The notes below the pieces were generated by a model that was not told the DNA's origin, did no database searches, and was given only the letters and a program-made list of their open reading frames with translations. A program made the translations under genes and the position numbers. A stretch of 64,000 bases of DNA from Aplectana chamaeleonis (taxonomy: Eukaryota > Nematoda > Chromadorea > Rhabditida > Cosmocercidae): the NCBI GenBank assembly GCA_029168955.1, contig JAPDOI010000143.1, forward strand, positions 1,364,001-1,428,000, written 5' to 3'. Shown piece after piece: positions 10,896 through 22,854 of this stretch (position 1 is its first letter; every line of letters begins with the position of its first letter).

Positions 10896-13798
10896 CAACT
10901 GCCTGATCAACGTCTTGTCTTTTTCACTTGTCGATAAGCGCGCTGGAGTAAGCTATTTTGAATCCTATTATTCCTGTTTCACTATTAAAGGCAGTGTTCA
11001 CGATAAATTTCACTTCCGATATCTCCACGGTTTACGAAAGGTCTGGTGCCCTATATAGCAAGGCATGCTTTAAAAGGACACGAAGGACGCGTTTTTGAGC
11101 CAATACAGGCCCTCCCTTGTTTACGTTGACTTTTGAGCGTGGAGGAATTGACCGCTAGAAGGATGATACCTATCAGTGCGATGAAGCGATCAGCTCACTT
11201 ATCAGCATTTCCTTGACTTGATCATTCCTGTAATCTGAGTCTTCATTTGTTCATTCCGAGGGAACGAACCTAGGGCACCCGACTGTCCTTGAACCTCGGC
11301 ATTTTGTTCTAGTTCAATAACACCACGAGGTTTTTCAATAATACCACAAGAAATTTAACCTCTTATTCTGGTACAATACCTGATATAAAAAGCAGCACCG
11401 AAATGGGCATTCTATTGAACACTGGTAATGGGAATGTTGCGGTGAAAGGATAGTAATTTTCCGAGGTTCTCTAATTTCAACCCTTTTCGAAATATGTAGT
11501 TGTCATGCAATTGCTTCGTGTTTCAAATTTATCGCACGAAATTCAGAGTATCGCGCAATCCAATTTAAGGGGATGAGCATTCGAAAGTAGTTTAAAAAAA
11601 AGGAAGAGGCCAGTGTGTCCCTACTTGACTTGATTATTTCTTAACGAGCGTGGCAGCCCTTCTCTTGCGGAAATCGCCGCTGCGACTCCGCGATAAAGCC
11701 ATACCGGCTCCGCAAAAGGTACCAGAGCGGCTCCGCTAAAGTGCCGCTGCGGCACCGCGATGGGTGGCTGCGCCTTTACAAAAATAGCACCAACTGAGAG
11801 TAACTCATATAAAATTAAACGTGAGCCATACTACAACTGGGCGGGGCCTACGAACAGAAATGTGCACCTACAGTTGTTAGGTCCTTTATCTGATTAGGAA
11901 ACTTTCTCAGAGTTCGCGGCGTACTCGTTTCGTGCCTCACGGTGTGTTAACTGTTTAACCGGAATTTAGATCAAAGATAATCACGTGAAAAAATACAACT
12001 AGAACACACGTTTCCGAACAGCCTTGGAAACGTTGCTGAGAAACGGCTAAATATTCGGCATCTCTCCCCTTGCGACCTTTTAAATTTCTTCTGAACTGCG
12101 CGCTAATAACTCAAATACATTGAATGGGGTAGTTTTTCAAGCTTTCCACCAATACGACTTCTAAAAAACCGCGGTTTGCTCAAACCACCTCCTTCCCAAA
12201 CTGTACGCCACCCCTTAATCCGAACACCGTCGACTCCGTAAATCCAGTTTATAGTCAGGCAGCGAATTTTACCGAAACGAATGTTCCCTCAACGTGTACA
12301 TCCTCCCCCACCCTTTCAACTCAGAACTCCAACTTTCAACTTGGTAGCATGTTTTTCAGCGTAATTGTGAGCATAATAGGAGATGGCAAAGTGCATAACC
12401 CCACAAACTGCCAGCGAAGTCCAACGTCCTCCACACGACGCTTTGAAAAATATCTGAAAGAAATTGAGCTCTGAATCCTTTGTGCCCTCTCCTGAAAACG
12501 TTTGGGGTGTTATTTCTTGTCCCGATGAACCCAACATTTATTGATCAAGCCTCAGCAAGGAGAGTGTGGTGAATTCGGTACTCTTCGAGACAAGAGGACC
12601 CACACGAGCATGACACTACAATACTAGCAATTGCTTTGACATGACTGCACGGTGGATAACATCAACTGGCTTGAATTTTTGAAGTACGTATAGCCTGTCT
12701 CCCTACTTTCGAGCCGGTCGCTGCAAGGCTTATGGGATTTACCATGCGCGTCCTAATCGCGGCGTTTGTTATCTATTGCGCACTTTTTTGCCGAATTTTG
12801 TCGAAAAGTGGGAGGAAAAACGGCAAACGACAATCGACAAAAATCGTCCAAAAACGGCCGGCAAACGGCAATTGCCGCACATCCCTGATCCCAACAGCCT
12901 AGAAAAGCTAACAAGGTAGTTTTTGAGTGCATAGTAGAAACTAACCTCTTGCGACTTATTCGGCCAAAAAACATATTTTTCAATTCTTTTTAAGAACAAT
13001 TTTTACCGCACTGTCTTTAAAAACACCAGTAACTGGTTCTCAATCTTCTGTGCGAGAATTTGTACACACCATCTCGCCGTACCACATGAATCACTCCCCT
13101 CTTGGGAACCAGCAAATCAACTTTCTGTTCATACACAGAGCTGGAATGATGAAATATAGGCAAGAAATACATAGCGAACTTTCGGAGTCATACAAAAAGG
13201 TAAACAGAGAATGATAAATCCGTGACTCTTTCGGTAGAGAGGGAAGCTGACACTTTAATCTGGATTATGAGTTGTCCTCTTACTCTCGCAAATCCGCAGC
13301 AGTGAATAGTTCCGTATTGGTAGTCTGATTGGGGTTTAATGAAGTGCACCGATGCCCTTTAGCGGAACCTTCGCGAAACTTTTTATCCACATGCTCTTAG
13401 CCGAACACGAGTTCTACTCTCGTGGAAATCTATTTCTGGGAAAAGGAGAGGAGACCAGTTAAGATAGTTAATGCGTAATGAAAAACACGAATTTGCTGCA
13501 AATCGGTGCTATTTTTGTGCATCAGTGTACCAGTGAGGTGCGAAAGCAATTCAGGTATGTCGCTCGGAGCATGGTGGTTGAATAGAGAGTGGCTGTGTTG
13601 GTTTCATTGTTTATGACTTATCATATTCTATAAATTATTATTATTATTCATTTACTTTTACGCCGTCAATAGCAACACAATACGGCTCAAAATAAACACA
13701 GAACAAAATGTTGCTGAAAATATAACAACGAAGCAAAAAAATAGATTGCTGATAACAACAAAACACTCAGAAGGTTGGAGCTAATGTGAGTAGCTTAA
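10896..13798. other. Mostly unassigned stretch
   Basis: A lone MITE-type end (TTAAAGGCAGTGTTCACGAT) sits at about 10986 with no partner. At 11660-11765 there are several short GC-rich units ending GGCTCCGC or GCTGCGGCACCGC. At 12316-12537 (minus) a 73-codon frame follows a TTTCTTTCAG-like acceptor but matches no family I know. The rest is AT-rich with no recognised gene. Confidence 0.4.
12316..12537 (-). other. Open frame with possible splice acceptor, unrecognised
   Basis: The minus-strand frame of 73 codons ends at a stop. Its second half has mixed, gene-like composition (..LAVCGVMHFAISYYAHNYAEK..) and begins just after TTTCTTTCAG, a good nematode acceptor. This would fit a small terminal exon. 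I recognise no domain and see no matching upstream exon, so it may equally be chance. Confidence 0.2.
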
Positions 13799-14104
13799 TC
13801 TAACAAGGGACCACTTCGAACGAAAAATGGAGTTTCGAAAAACCGATTTTTGAGGGTTGTAGAGGAGTTAAAAACAAACGATTTGAGATTTTAAAATTAC
13901 ACTCAGTCCTCACGGGTAGATCAAAAACGATCAAAAAAGGAAAGAAACCAGAACGTTGGATTGGGAGGACGTAGCACAAATGTGAGCTATACAGTGGCCA
14001 TGAAATCATCTGAAAAGGTTCTCCTAAAAGTTTGAAGATGAAATCTAGGTAGGTTCTCGAGTTCATTGATCCCCTGTACAATGCTCGTTGCTAGTTAGGG
14101 TGAG

Positions 14105-14270
14105 CTGGCATCACATCATGGCTCAGCCGGTAAGGCGTTGGGTTACGAGGCAATTGAAAGATGGTTCGAATTTTGTGGGATCATTACTGCATTATGGCTC
14201 ATAGTAATGACATTTCTATGTGTTCACCTTACTTGTTTTGAGTTTTAACAGTGTCTCTTGTTTTTTATAC
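14105..14270 (+). mobile_element. tRNA-derived SINE-like unit
   Basis: TGGCTCAGCCGG (14119) matches the Pol III A-box consensus and GGTTCGAATTT (14163) is close to the B-box, 44 bp apart as in a tRNA. T-runs near 14260-14277 could act as terminators. The sequence does not fold into a clean cloverleaf, so it is a tRNA-like relic or SINE head, not a tRNA gene. Confidence 0.5.
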
Positions 14271-14899
14271 CTTTTTTCTTATATCGCAGAGGTAACGTGA
14301 TATAAACGGAGAACGGTTGACATCAATGTAAGAAACTATAGAAATTCCGAGGTTTCGACAATTGCTAGAATATCAAGAATACCCTTACCCTTCTCCGCCA
14401 CATATGCCACGGAAAAGCCGTCCTCAATTCGGAGAAACACTTTAGAGGACTTATTTTGATACATGACGCTGGGAAAAAGTTCGGACAAAACGAAACTTCG
14501 TGGACTTGTTCTAGTGATCAATGACCAATCTTTTTAGAAATAATTGTTGTAAACAGAAGTGGATTTCCCTAAACTACAAAACCCATTGAAGCAACCTGAT
14601 ACTTTAGTGCGTGGCTCGAAGACTCAGGAAAAGTGTTTCGTTATCAATTCCAAAATTTGGAGTAGAACAGAACCACTCTTTTGAAAACGCATCTTACAAG
14701 AGAACTACTTTTATTCAGCCTGGCCATTCTGGATTAAATGTAGTTTTCTGGAGCCATTCTGAACGTAGAATACGAGTATGCTCTTCGCAGCTTCTCCGAA
14801 AAAAAAAGAAACCACCCTGAAAAAAGTTACAGGCGCTTTTTCCAAGCCTCTCGACAAGGCAAGGGTACCCATCAAGGAAATTTTAGGGCGGTTTAGAAA

Positions 14900-15420
14900 A
14901 AAAAATTCGGATTCGGCTCAAAACTTGTATGTAGGGGTAATCTAGGGTGCTGAACACGAAGCTAGAGATCGTTTGCCGAAATTCTGAGGTTTACTGTAGT
15001 TTACGGTAGTTGTCACGACATAGAGGGCCTAAACCTATCCTAATAATTTGAAAATTGACAAGTGAACATCAAATTCGTATTCAGCACCCCGAATAACCCC
15101 CGTTCAGAAATTTTGAGTCAAATCTGAGACTTTGACCCAACTACCGTATACTCACCGTAATCTACCGTAATCTGTCGAAAATCGATAAACTGACCTCAGA
15201 TTCATTATGAGCACTTTAAATAACCTCCGAAAGCGAAGTTTGGGTCCTAAATTTTTTTTTCGACCTTTGGAGTCCCATGAGGTAAGAAAATGGCTCAATG
15301 CCATTTTCGGGGGTTCAGAGGTCGAAATTTTTTTTCGCCCAAACTCCACCCCAGGGGGTAATTTTGGGCGCTGGACACGAATCTTGGGTCCGTTTCCAGT
15401 GTTTTAGCGGATTTCGTCGG
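14900..15420. repeat. Dispersed repeat family A, copy 2
   Basis: Shares with 2100-2480 the ordered blocks 'atcaaattcgtattcagcac', 'gagactttgaccc', 'taccgta' and 'aaactgacctcagatt'. It lies inside the composite inverted-repeat element. The end of the segment (15250-15335) has an internal inverted repeat around TTTCGACCTTTGGAG. Confidence 0.55.
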
Positions 15421-15542
15421 GCTAGGGTGCATTGAATAGCATTTTACCTAGCTCAACCCATTGTTTTGGTGGTTTTTGATCTACCCGTGAGGACTGAGTG
15501 AAATTTTAAAATCTTAAATTGTTCATATTTACGCCCTCTACA

Positions 15543-15557
15543 ACTCTCAGAAGACCG
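15543..15557. repeat. 15-bp target-site duplication, left copy
   Basis: ACTCTCAGAAGACCG occurs here immediately before the first satellite unit and again at 20906-20920 immediately after the last. The sequence belongs to the interrupted inverted-repeat arm, so one copy is ancestral. Confidence 0.8.
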
Positions 15558-15568
15558 CAAAACGCTTA

Positions 15569-15638
15569 GCTCCGGGCGAGATTGAACCAGCGTATTCCCT
15601 TTCCGGGGGAGCGCCTTATCGCACTGCACCACCGAAGC
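15569..15638 (-). ncRNA. tRNA-like unit in each satellite repeat (first copy)
   Basis: Read on the minus strand, GCTTCGG pairs with CCGGAGC to form a 7-bp acceptor-like stem with one G-U. TGGTGCAGTGCG resembles an A-box and GGTTCAATCTC a B-box, 43 bp apart. A TTTT tract follows within about 10 nt of the stem (GAGCTAAGCGTTTTG). The anticodon arm and D-loop are not canonical, so a functional tRNA is unlikely. A Pol III-transcribed small RNA or a tRNA-derived relic is possible. The same segment recurs in all 17 units. Confidence 0.45.
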
Positions 15639-18600
15639 CGCAGCGCCGCTCTCACTCAACTGCTCGGTAAATCTTCACCGAAGCAATCATCTTTTCACCC
15701 GCATAACGGGATGAAACAGGAATACCGTCAGAGACTATCTAACAGTCGTAGACCTGTCAAGATGATGCCCTAGTTAAGTCTTACACGATTTTTGGAAGTT
15801 TTTTGCCGTACCTGCAGTTTAACGTCGCAGTGCACGTTATGGTATGTTTAGCAAGGTGCTGATTTGATCGCAAAACGCTTAGCTCCGGGCGAGATTGAAC
15901 CAGCGTATTCTCTTTCCGGGGAGCGCCTTTATCGCACTGCACCACCGAAGCCCCAGCGCCGCTCTCACTAACTGCTCGGTAAATCTTCACCGAAGCAATC
16001 ATCTTTTCACCCGCATAACGGGATGAAACAGGAATACCGTCAGAGACTATCTAACAGTCGTAGACCTGTCAAGATGATGCCCTAGTTAAGTCTTACACGA
16101 TTTTTGGAAGTTTTGCCGTACCTGCAGTTTAACGTCGCAGTGCACGTTATGGTATGTTTAGCAAGGTGCTGATTTGATCGCAAAACGCTTAGCTCCGGGC
16201 GAGATTGAACCAGCGTATTCCCTTTCCGGGAGCGCCTTATCGCACTGCACCACCGAAGCCCCAGCGCCGCTCTCACTCAACTGCTCGGTAAATCTTCACC
16301 GAAGCAATCATCTTTCACCCGCATAACGGGATGAAACAGGAATACCGTCAGAGACTATCTAACAGTCGTAGACCTGTCAAGATGATGCCCTAGTTAAGTC
16401 TTACACGATTTTTGGAAGTTTTTTGCCGTACCTGCAGTTTAACGTCGCAGTGCACGTTATGGTATGTTTAACGCAAGGTGCTTGATTTGATCGCAAAACG
16501 CTTAGCTCCGGGCGAGATTGAACCAGCGTATTCCCTTTCCGGGGAGCGCCTTATCGCACTGCACCACCGAAGCCCCAGCGCCGCTCTCACTCAACTGCTC
16601 GGTAAATCTTCACCGAAGCAATCATCTTTTTCACCCGCATAACGGGATGAAACAGGAATACCGTCAGAGACTATCTAACAGTCGTAGACCTGTCAAGATG
16701 ATGCCCTAGTTAAGTCTTACACGATTTTTGGAAGTTTTTGCCGTACCTGCAGTTTAACGTCGCAGTGCACGTTATGGTATGTTTAGCAAGGTGCTGATTT
16801 GATCGCAAAACGCTTAGCTCTGGGCGAGATTGAACCAGAATATTCCCTTTTCGGGGGAGCGCCTTATCGCACTGCACCACCGAAGCCCCAGCGCCGCTCT
16901 CACTCAACTGCTCGGTAAATTTTCACCGAAGCTATCATCTTTTCACCCGCATAACGGGATGAAACAGGAATACCGTCATAGACTATATAACAGTTGTAGA
17001 CCTGTCAGGATGATGCCCTAGTTAAGTCTTACACGATTTTTAGATGTTTTTTTTTTGCCGTAACTGCAGTTTAACGTCGCAGTGCACGTTATGGTATGTT
17101 TAGCAAGGTGCTGATTTGATCGCAAAACGCTTAGCTCCGGGCGAGATTGAACCAGCGTATTCCCTTTCCGGGGAGCGCCTTGTCGCACTGCACCACCGAC
17201 ACCCCAGCGCCGCTCTCACTCAACTGCTCGGTAAATCTTCACCGAAGCAATCATCCTTTCACCCGCATAACGGGATGAAACAGGAATACCGTCAGAGACT
17301 ATCTAACAGTCGTAGACCTGTCAAGATGATGCCCTAGTTAAGTCTTACACGATTTTTGGAAGTTTTTTGCCGTACCTGCAGTTTAACGTCGCAGTGCACG
17401 TTATGGTATGTTTAGCAAGGTGCTGATTTGATCGCAAAACGCTTAGCTCCGGGCGAGATTGAACCAGCGTATTCCCTTTCCGGGGGAGCGCCTTATCGCA
17501 CTGCACCACCGAAGCCCCAGCGCCGCTCTCACTCAACTGCTCGGTAAATCTTCACCGAAGCATCATCTTTTCACCCGCATAACGGGATGAAACAGGAATA
17601 CCGTCAGAGACTATCTAACAGTCGTAGACCTGTCAAGATGATGCCCAGTTAAGTCTTACACGATTTTTGGAAGTTTTTTGCCGTACCTGCAGTTTAAGGT
17701 CGCAGTGCACGTTATGGTATGTTTAGCAAGGTGCTGATTTGATCGCAAAACGCTTAGCTCTGGGCGAGATTGAACCAGCGTATTCCTTTCCCGGGAGCGC
17801 CTTATCGCACTGCACCACCGAAGCCCCAGCGCCGCTCTCACTAACTGCTCGGTAAATCTTCACCGAAGCAATCATCTTTCACCCGCATAACGGGATGAAA
17901 CAGGAATACCGTCAGAGACTATCTAACAGTCGTAGACCTGTCAAGATGATGCCCTAGTTAAGTCTTACACGATTTTTGGAAGTTTTTTGCCGTACTCTGC
18001 AGTTTAACGTCGCAGTGCACGTTAGTGGTATGTTTAGCAAGGTGCTGATTTGATCGCAAACGCTTAGCTCCGGGCGAGATTGAACCAGCGTATTCCTCTT
18101 TCCGGGAGCGCCTTATCGCACTGCACCACCGAAGCCCCAGCGCCGCTCTCACTCAACTGCTCGGTAAATCTTCACCGAAGCAATCATCTTTTCACCCGCA
18201 TAACGGGATGAAACAGGAATACCGTCAGAGACTATCTAACAGTCGTAGACCTGTCAAGATGATGCCCTAGTTAAGTCTTACACGATTTTTGGAAGTTTTT
18301 TGCCGTACCTGCAGTTTAACGTCGCAGTGCACGTTATGGTATGTTTAGCAAGGTGCTGATTTGATCGCAAAACGCTTAGCTCCGGGCGAGATTGAACCAG
18401 CGTATTCCCTTTCCGGGGGAGCGCCTTATCGCACTGCACCACCGAAGCCCCAGCGCCGCTCTCACTCAACTGCTCGGTAAATCTTCACCGAAGCAATCAT
18501 CTTTTCACCCGCATAACGGGATGAAACAGGAATACCGTCAGAGACTATCTAACAGTCGTAGACCTGTCAAGATGATGCCCTAGTTAAGTCTTTTACACGA

Positions 18601-20783
18601 TTTTTGGAAGTTTTTGCCGTACCTGCAGTTTAACGTCGCAGTGCACGTTATGGTATGTTTAGCAAGGTGCTGATTTGATCGCAAAACGCTTAGCTCCGGG
18701 CGAGATTGAACCAGCGTATTCCCTTTCCGGGGGAGCGCCTTATCGCACTGCACCACCGGAGCCCCAGCGCCGCTCTCACTCAACTGCACGGTAAATCTTC
18801 ACCGAAGCAATCATCCTTTCACCCGCATAACGGGCTGAAACAGGAATGCCGTCAGAGACTATCTAACAGTCGTAGACCTGTCAAGATGATGCCCTAGTTA
18901 AGTCTTACACGATTTTTGGAAGTTTTTTGCCGTACTCTGCAGTTTAACGTCGCAGTGCACGTTATGGTATGTTTAGCAAGGTGCTGATTTGATCGCAAAA
19001 CGCCTTAGCTCCGGGCGAGATTGAACCAACATATTCCCTTTCCGAGGGAGTGCCTTATCGCACTGCACCACCGGAGCCCCAGCGCCGCTCTCACTCAACT
19101 GCTCGGTAAATCTTCACCGAAGCAATCATCTTTTCACCCGCATAACGGGATGAAACAGGAATACCGTCAGAGACTATCTAACAGTCGTAGATGATGCCCT
19201 AGTTAAGTCTTACACGATTTTTGGAAGTTTTTTGCCGTACCTGCAGTTTAACGTCGCAGTGCACGTTATGGTATGTTTAGCAAGGTGCTGATTTGATCGC
19301 AAAACGCTTAGCTCCGGGCGAGATTGAACCAGCGTATTCCCTTTCCGGGGGAGCGCCTTATCGCACTGCACCACCGAAGCCCCAGCGCCGCTCTCACTCA
19401 ACTGCTCGGTAAATCTTCACCGAAGCAATCATCTTTTCACCCGCATAACGGGATGAAACAGGAATACCGTCAGAGACTATCTAACAGTCGTAGACCTGTC
19501 AAGATGATGCCCTAGTTAAGTCTTACACGATTTTTGGAAGTTTTTTGCCGTAACTGCAGTTTAACGTCGCAGTGCACGTTATGGTATGTTTACGCAAGGT
19601 GCTGAGTTGATCGCAAAACGCCTTAGCTCCGGGCGAGATTGAACCAGCGTATTCCCTTTCCGGGGGAGCGCCTTATCGCACTGCACCACCGAAGCCCCAG
19701 CGCCGCTCTCACTCAACTGCTCGGTAAATCTTCACCGAAGCAATCATATTTTCACCCGCATAACGGGATGAAACAGGAATACCGTCAGAGACTATCTAAC
19801 AGTCGTAGACCTGTCAAGATGATGCCCTAGTTAAGTCTTACACGATTTTTGGAAGTTTTTTGCCGTACCTGCAGTTTAACGTCGCAGTGCACGTTATGGT
19901 ATGTTTAGCAAGGTGCTGATTTGATCGCAAAACGCTTAGCTCCGGGCGAGATTGAACCAGCGTATTCCCTTTCCGGGGAGCGCCTTATCGCACTGCACCA
20001 CCGAAGCCCCAGCGCCGCTCTCACTTCAACTGCTCAAATCTTCACCGAAGCAATCATCTTTCACCCGCATAACGGGATGAAACAGGAATACCGTCAGAGA
20101 CTATCTAACAGTCGTAGACCTGTCAAGATGATGCCCCAGTTAAGTCTTACACGATTTTGGAAGTTTTTGCCGTACCTGCAGTTTAACGTCGCAGTGCACG
20201 TTATGGTATGTTTAGCAAGGTGCTGATTTGATCGCAAAACGCTTAGCTCCGGGCGAGATTGAACCAGCGTATTCCCTTTCCGGGGGAGCGCCTTATCGCA
20301 CTGCACCACCGAAGCCCCAGCGCCGCTCTCACTCAACTGCTCGGTAAATCTTCACCGAAGCAATCATCCTTTCACCCGCATAACGGGATGAAACAGGAAT
20401 ACCGTCAGAGACTATCTAACAGTCGTAGACCTGTCAAGATGATGCCCTAGTTAAGTCTTACACGATTTTTGGAAGTTTTTTGCCGTACCTGCAGTTTAAC
20501 GTCGCAGTGCACGTTATGGTATGTTTAGCAAGGTGCTGATTTGATCGCAAAACGCTTAGCTCCGGGCGAGATTGAACCAGCATATTCCCTTTCCGGGGGA
20601 GCGCCTTATCGCACTGCACCACCGAAGCCCCAGCGCCGCTCTCACTCAACTGCTCGGTAAATCTTCACCGAAGCAATCATCCTTTCACACGCATGACGGG
20701 ATGAAACAGGAATTCCGTCAGAGACTATCTAACAGTCGTAGACCTGTCAAGATGATGCCCTAGTTAAGTCTTACACGATTTTT

Positions 20784-20905
20784 GGTTCAATCTCGCCCGG
20801 AGCTAAGCGTTTTGCGATCAAATCAGCACCTTGCTAAACATACCATAACGTGCACTGCGACGTTAAACTGCAGGTACGGCAAAAAACTTCCAAAAATCGT
20901 GTAAG
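20784..20905. repeat. Inverted terminal piece of the satellite
   Basis: After '..cacgatttttgg' the sequence switches to 'ttcaatctcgcccggagc' and continues as the reverse complement of the unit, up to 'cttccaaaaatcgtgtaag', where the 15-bp duplication follows. Both outer ends of the insertion therefore do not show the same unit end. Confidence 0.85.
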
Positions 20906-20920
20906 ACTCTCAGAAGACCG
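20906..20920. repeat. 15-bp target-site duplication, right copy
   Basis: Same ACTCTCAGAAGACCG as at 15543-15557. It joins directly to TTTTTCGAAACTCCATTTTT, the continuation of the interrupted inverted-repeat arm. Confidence 0.8.
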
Positions 20921-20964
20921 TTTTTCGAAACTCCATTTTTTGTTCAAAGTGGTCCCTTGTAAGA

Positions 20965-21414
20965 CGAACGACTGTTCTCAAATGAAGGAGCCTACAGCTG
21001 TTGTTCAACAATTCATGGCTGACCAGCAACAAAGCAAAGAGGATTCCCCTGTGTTGAATGATTCAGTTGCACGTGAAATTTGGTTGTGATTGTGGGAACA
21101 AGCAACCAAATGGACAAGGGCTCCATCAATGTGTAATCCTAGGACATAGCATCAAGTGCCCTTCCAGCTGGTGATCCTAGTACGTAACCTCGTGACACTT
21201 ACAGATATCTTGGCTAGGATTCAGTGAAAATAAAGTCGATTGATTGAACCACAGAGCTACTGATTAATAAATCCGATCTAGTGGTCGAGTTTTTTTTAGT
21301 AAAGCCTGCCTTTGGTCGCTCTTGTACGATTCACAAGGAAAAACCACAAAAAAGAAGCCATTTAAAGTCTTTTTTCTGCTGGTGGACAAGTGTAGTGCCC
21401 GGCATCGATAGTTT
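20965..21414. other. Unassigned stretch
   Basis: A plus-strand frame (..KEPTAVVQQFMADQQQSKED..) stays open to a stop near 21089 and has gene-like composition, but no domain or partner exon was recognised. Nothing else stands out. Confidence 0.25.
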
Positions 21415-22092
21415 GTACCCTCTACACCCGGTGGACTCGCAGGGCGTGGCTGTGGCTTGGGGAAGGGACGCGGGTCTGCGTCGCGTTGCGAAGAACTCTT
21501 TGCTTGTAAGGAGGCCATTTGTGGGTGGTATTAAGGCCAGCAGCCTAGGTGGCCTGTCGTTTATCGATATCAGAAATGGCCGCCGCGATCACCTGATTAC
21601 CCCTACTCAAAAGGATTTTCGTCCCATTCCTCTATTTTACTCAGTCCTACTGTTCTCACTTCAGAATTTTGTGTTTTACTATTTAGCTTCTGTTTACGTT
21701 TCAGGTAAGTTTTTCTGTTTTCACTGTTTTTCGAAGAATTAATTCGTCTGTCAATTATTTTTCACATTTGTTTGCTGATTCCGGAAAAATTAGAAAAACT
21801 TACGTGAAACGTAAGCAGAGGTTGAATAATAAATAACAAAATACCGAATTCAGAACAGTACGACTGAGTAAAATGAATAAATAAGACAAAAATCCTTTTC
21901 AGTAGGGGTAATCAGGTGATCGCGGCGGCCATTTCTGATATTGATCAACGACAGGCCACCTAGGCTGCTGGCCTTAATACCACCTACAAATGGCCACCCT
22001 ACAAGCAAAGAGTTCTTGGCAACGCTACGCAGACCCGCGTCGCTTCCCCAAGCCACAGTCACGCCGTGCGAGTCCACCGGGTGTAGAGGGTA
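21415..22092. mobile_element. Long inverted-repeat element with TA ends (678 bp)
   Basis: Starts TACCCTCTACACCCGGTGGA and ends in its reverse complement. The arms are about 290 bp and highly similar, around a spacer of about 90 bp. Each arm read outward-in gives the same open frame (a peptide containing KNSLLV..PFVGGIKASSLGG), which is a consequence of the inverted repeat. TA at both edges fits Tc1/mariner-like mobilisation. No transposase motif is seen. Confidence 0.7.
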
Positions 22093-22854
22093 GTGCCAGG
22101 GGTCTTCAGCTGACTGAAATCAATCGTTTCTGGTCGCTGACTTAGAATTTCTTGAATCAAACACTTCTAGTCGTCGACCTGCAATTTTTCCTAGCTCTGA
22201 TAATAACATTTCTCCAACGCTACTGTGTTTCCTGTCGGTAAAGACACCGTTTTTTGTATACTCTAAAAATATATTATTAGCGTCTGAGCAAGTCACAGAT
22301 GTTTGACCAGGTTCAACATGAAACACGAATTTCTATGGGCGGCGTTGGGCACCTGTGCACGAATTGGCACACTTGAGCCTTGATAAGTCTATTTTCAGCG
22401 CGTTTTATTTTCTCCATCTTCTAACACGAATAAACAACGCTCTCCACCGTTGGTTGACCACGAATCAGCCAGAGCCGCGAACTAACTCCCCCTTATCAAG
22501 GTCGAGCGGGGCGTTGCGTAATTTTTCAGAATCTGAGCGACCCCCTCCAACAATCAAATTTTTTCCAGAAACCAAATTTCTTGCGATACCCCTCACCCGA
22601 CGCTCGTTTTCTGGGCAGCTTATAATCGATTACTAAAACTAGCAGACGCCGAAAATTCGTTCAATAGTCGGGCTCAAGAGTCTGAAACCTGAGCAATGCT
22701 ACAATCCTTTCCCTTGGTTACCAAAAAAGTCGAGATACGGGATATGTTCACCAAATTTTAATTTTTGTTCCAAAATTTTTGAGATCCCTCACCTTAACCT
22801 TCATTTTCGGGCCAAACTTTTTTGCAACCCCCACCCCCATTAGAGTATGTCAAC
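22093..22854. other. Unassigned stretch
   Basis: No recognisable gene. Includes C-rich and T-rich patches near 22780-22850. Confidence 0.35.

Larger units (their letters stand above)
15558..20905. repeat. Satellite array, 17 units of about 312 bp
   Basis: Seventeen head-to-tail units, nearly identical apart from single-base changes and homopolymer length differences. Each contains 'cgatttttggaag', 'gcagtttaacgtcgcagtgc', 'gctccgggcgagattgaacc', 'gcactgcaccaccgaagcc' and 'cctgtcaagatgatgccc'. The 60-100 codon frames in each unit repeat on both strands and are artefacts of the array. On the minus strand each unit carries a tRNA-like segment. The last 122 bp (20784-20905) are in reverse orientation. 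High homogeneity indicates recent amplification or active homogenisation. Confidence 0.95.
13799..20964. mobile_element. Composite inverted-repeat element split by a satellite array
   Basis: The left arm (13799-13945) starts TCTAACAAGGGACCACTTCG. The right arm is its inverted counterpart in two pieces, 15460-15557 and 20921-20964, the last ending CCCTTGTAAGA. Joining the right pieces restores colinearity with the left arm (ACTCAGTCCTCACGGGTAGATC on both sides), giving an original element of about 1.8 kb with arms of about 145 bp. No clear target duplication or transposase was seen, so the class is unknown. Inside lie a SINE-like unit and a copy of repeat family A. Confidence 0.7.

Noticed and set aside
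11640..11770. GC-rich GGCTCCGC tandem as a regulatory CpG block
   Set aside because: Too short and irregular, with no neighbouring gene to support a role.
14119..14180. A functional tRNA gene
   Set aside because: The A and B boxes are good, but the acceptor and D stems do not pair.
15582..20763. Repeated 63-codon frames on both strands as a protein family
   Set aside because: They occur in every satellite unit on opposite strands and are broken by single-base indels in many units. They follow the repeat, not selection.
15543..20905. Possible CRISPR array (regular repeats)
   Set aside because: The units are contiguous and about 312 bp with no unique spacers, and the DNA is nematode. It is a satellite.
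21281..21742. 153-codon plus-strand frame as a gene
   Set aside because: It runs into one arm of a long inverted repeat and the other arm gives the same peptide. No domain or splice evidence.
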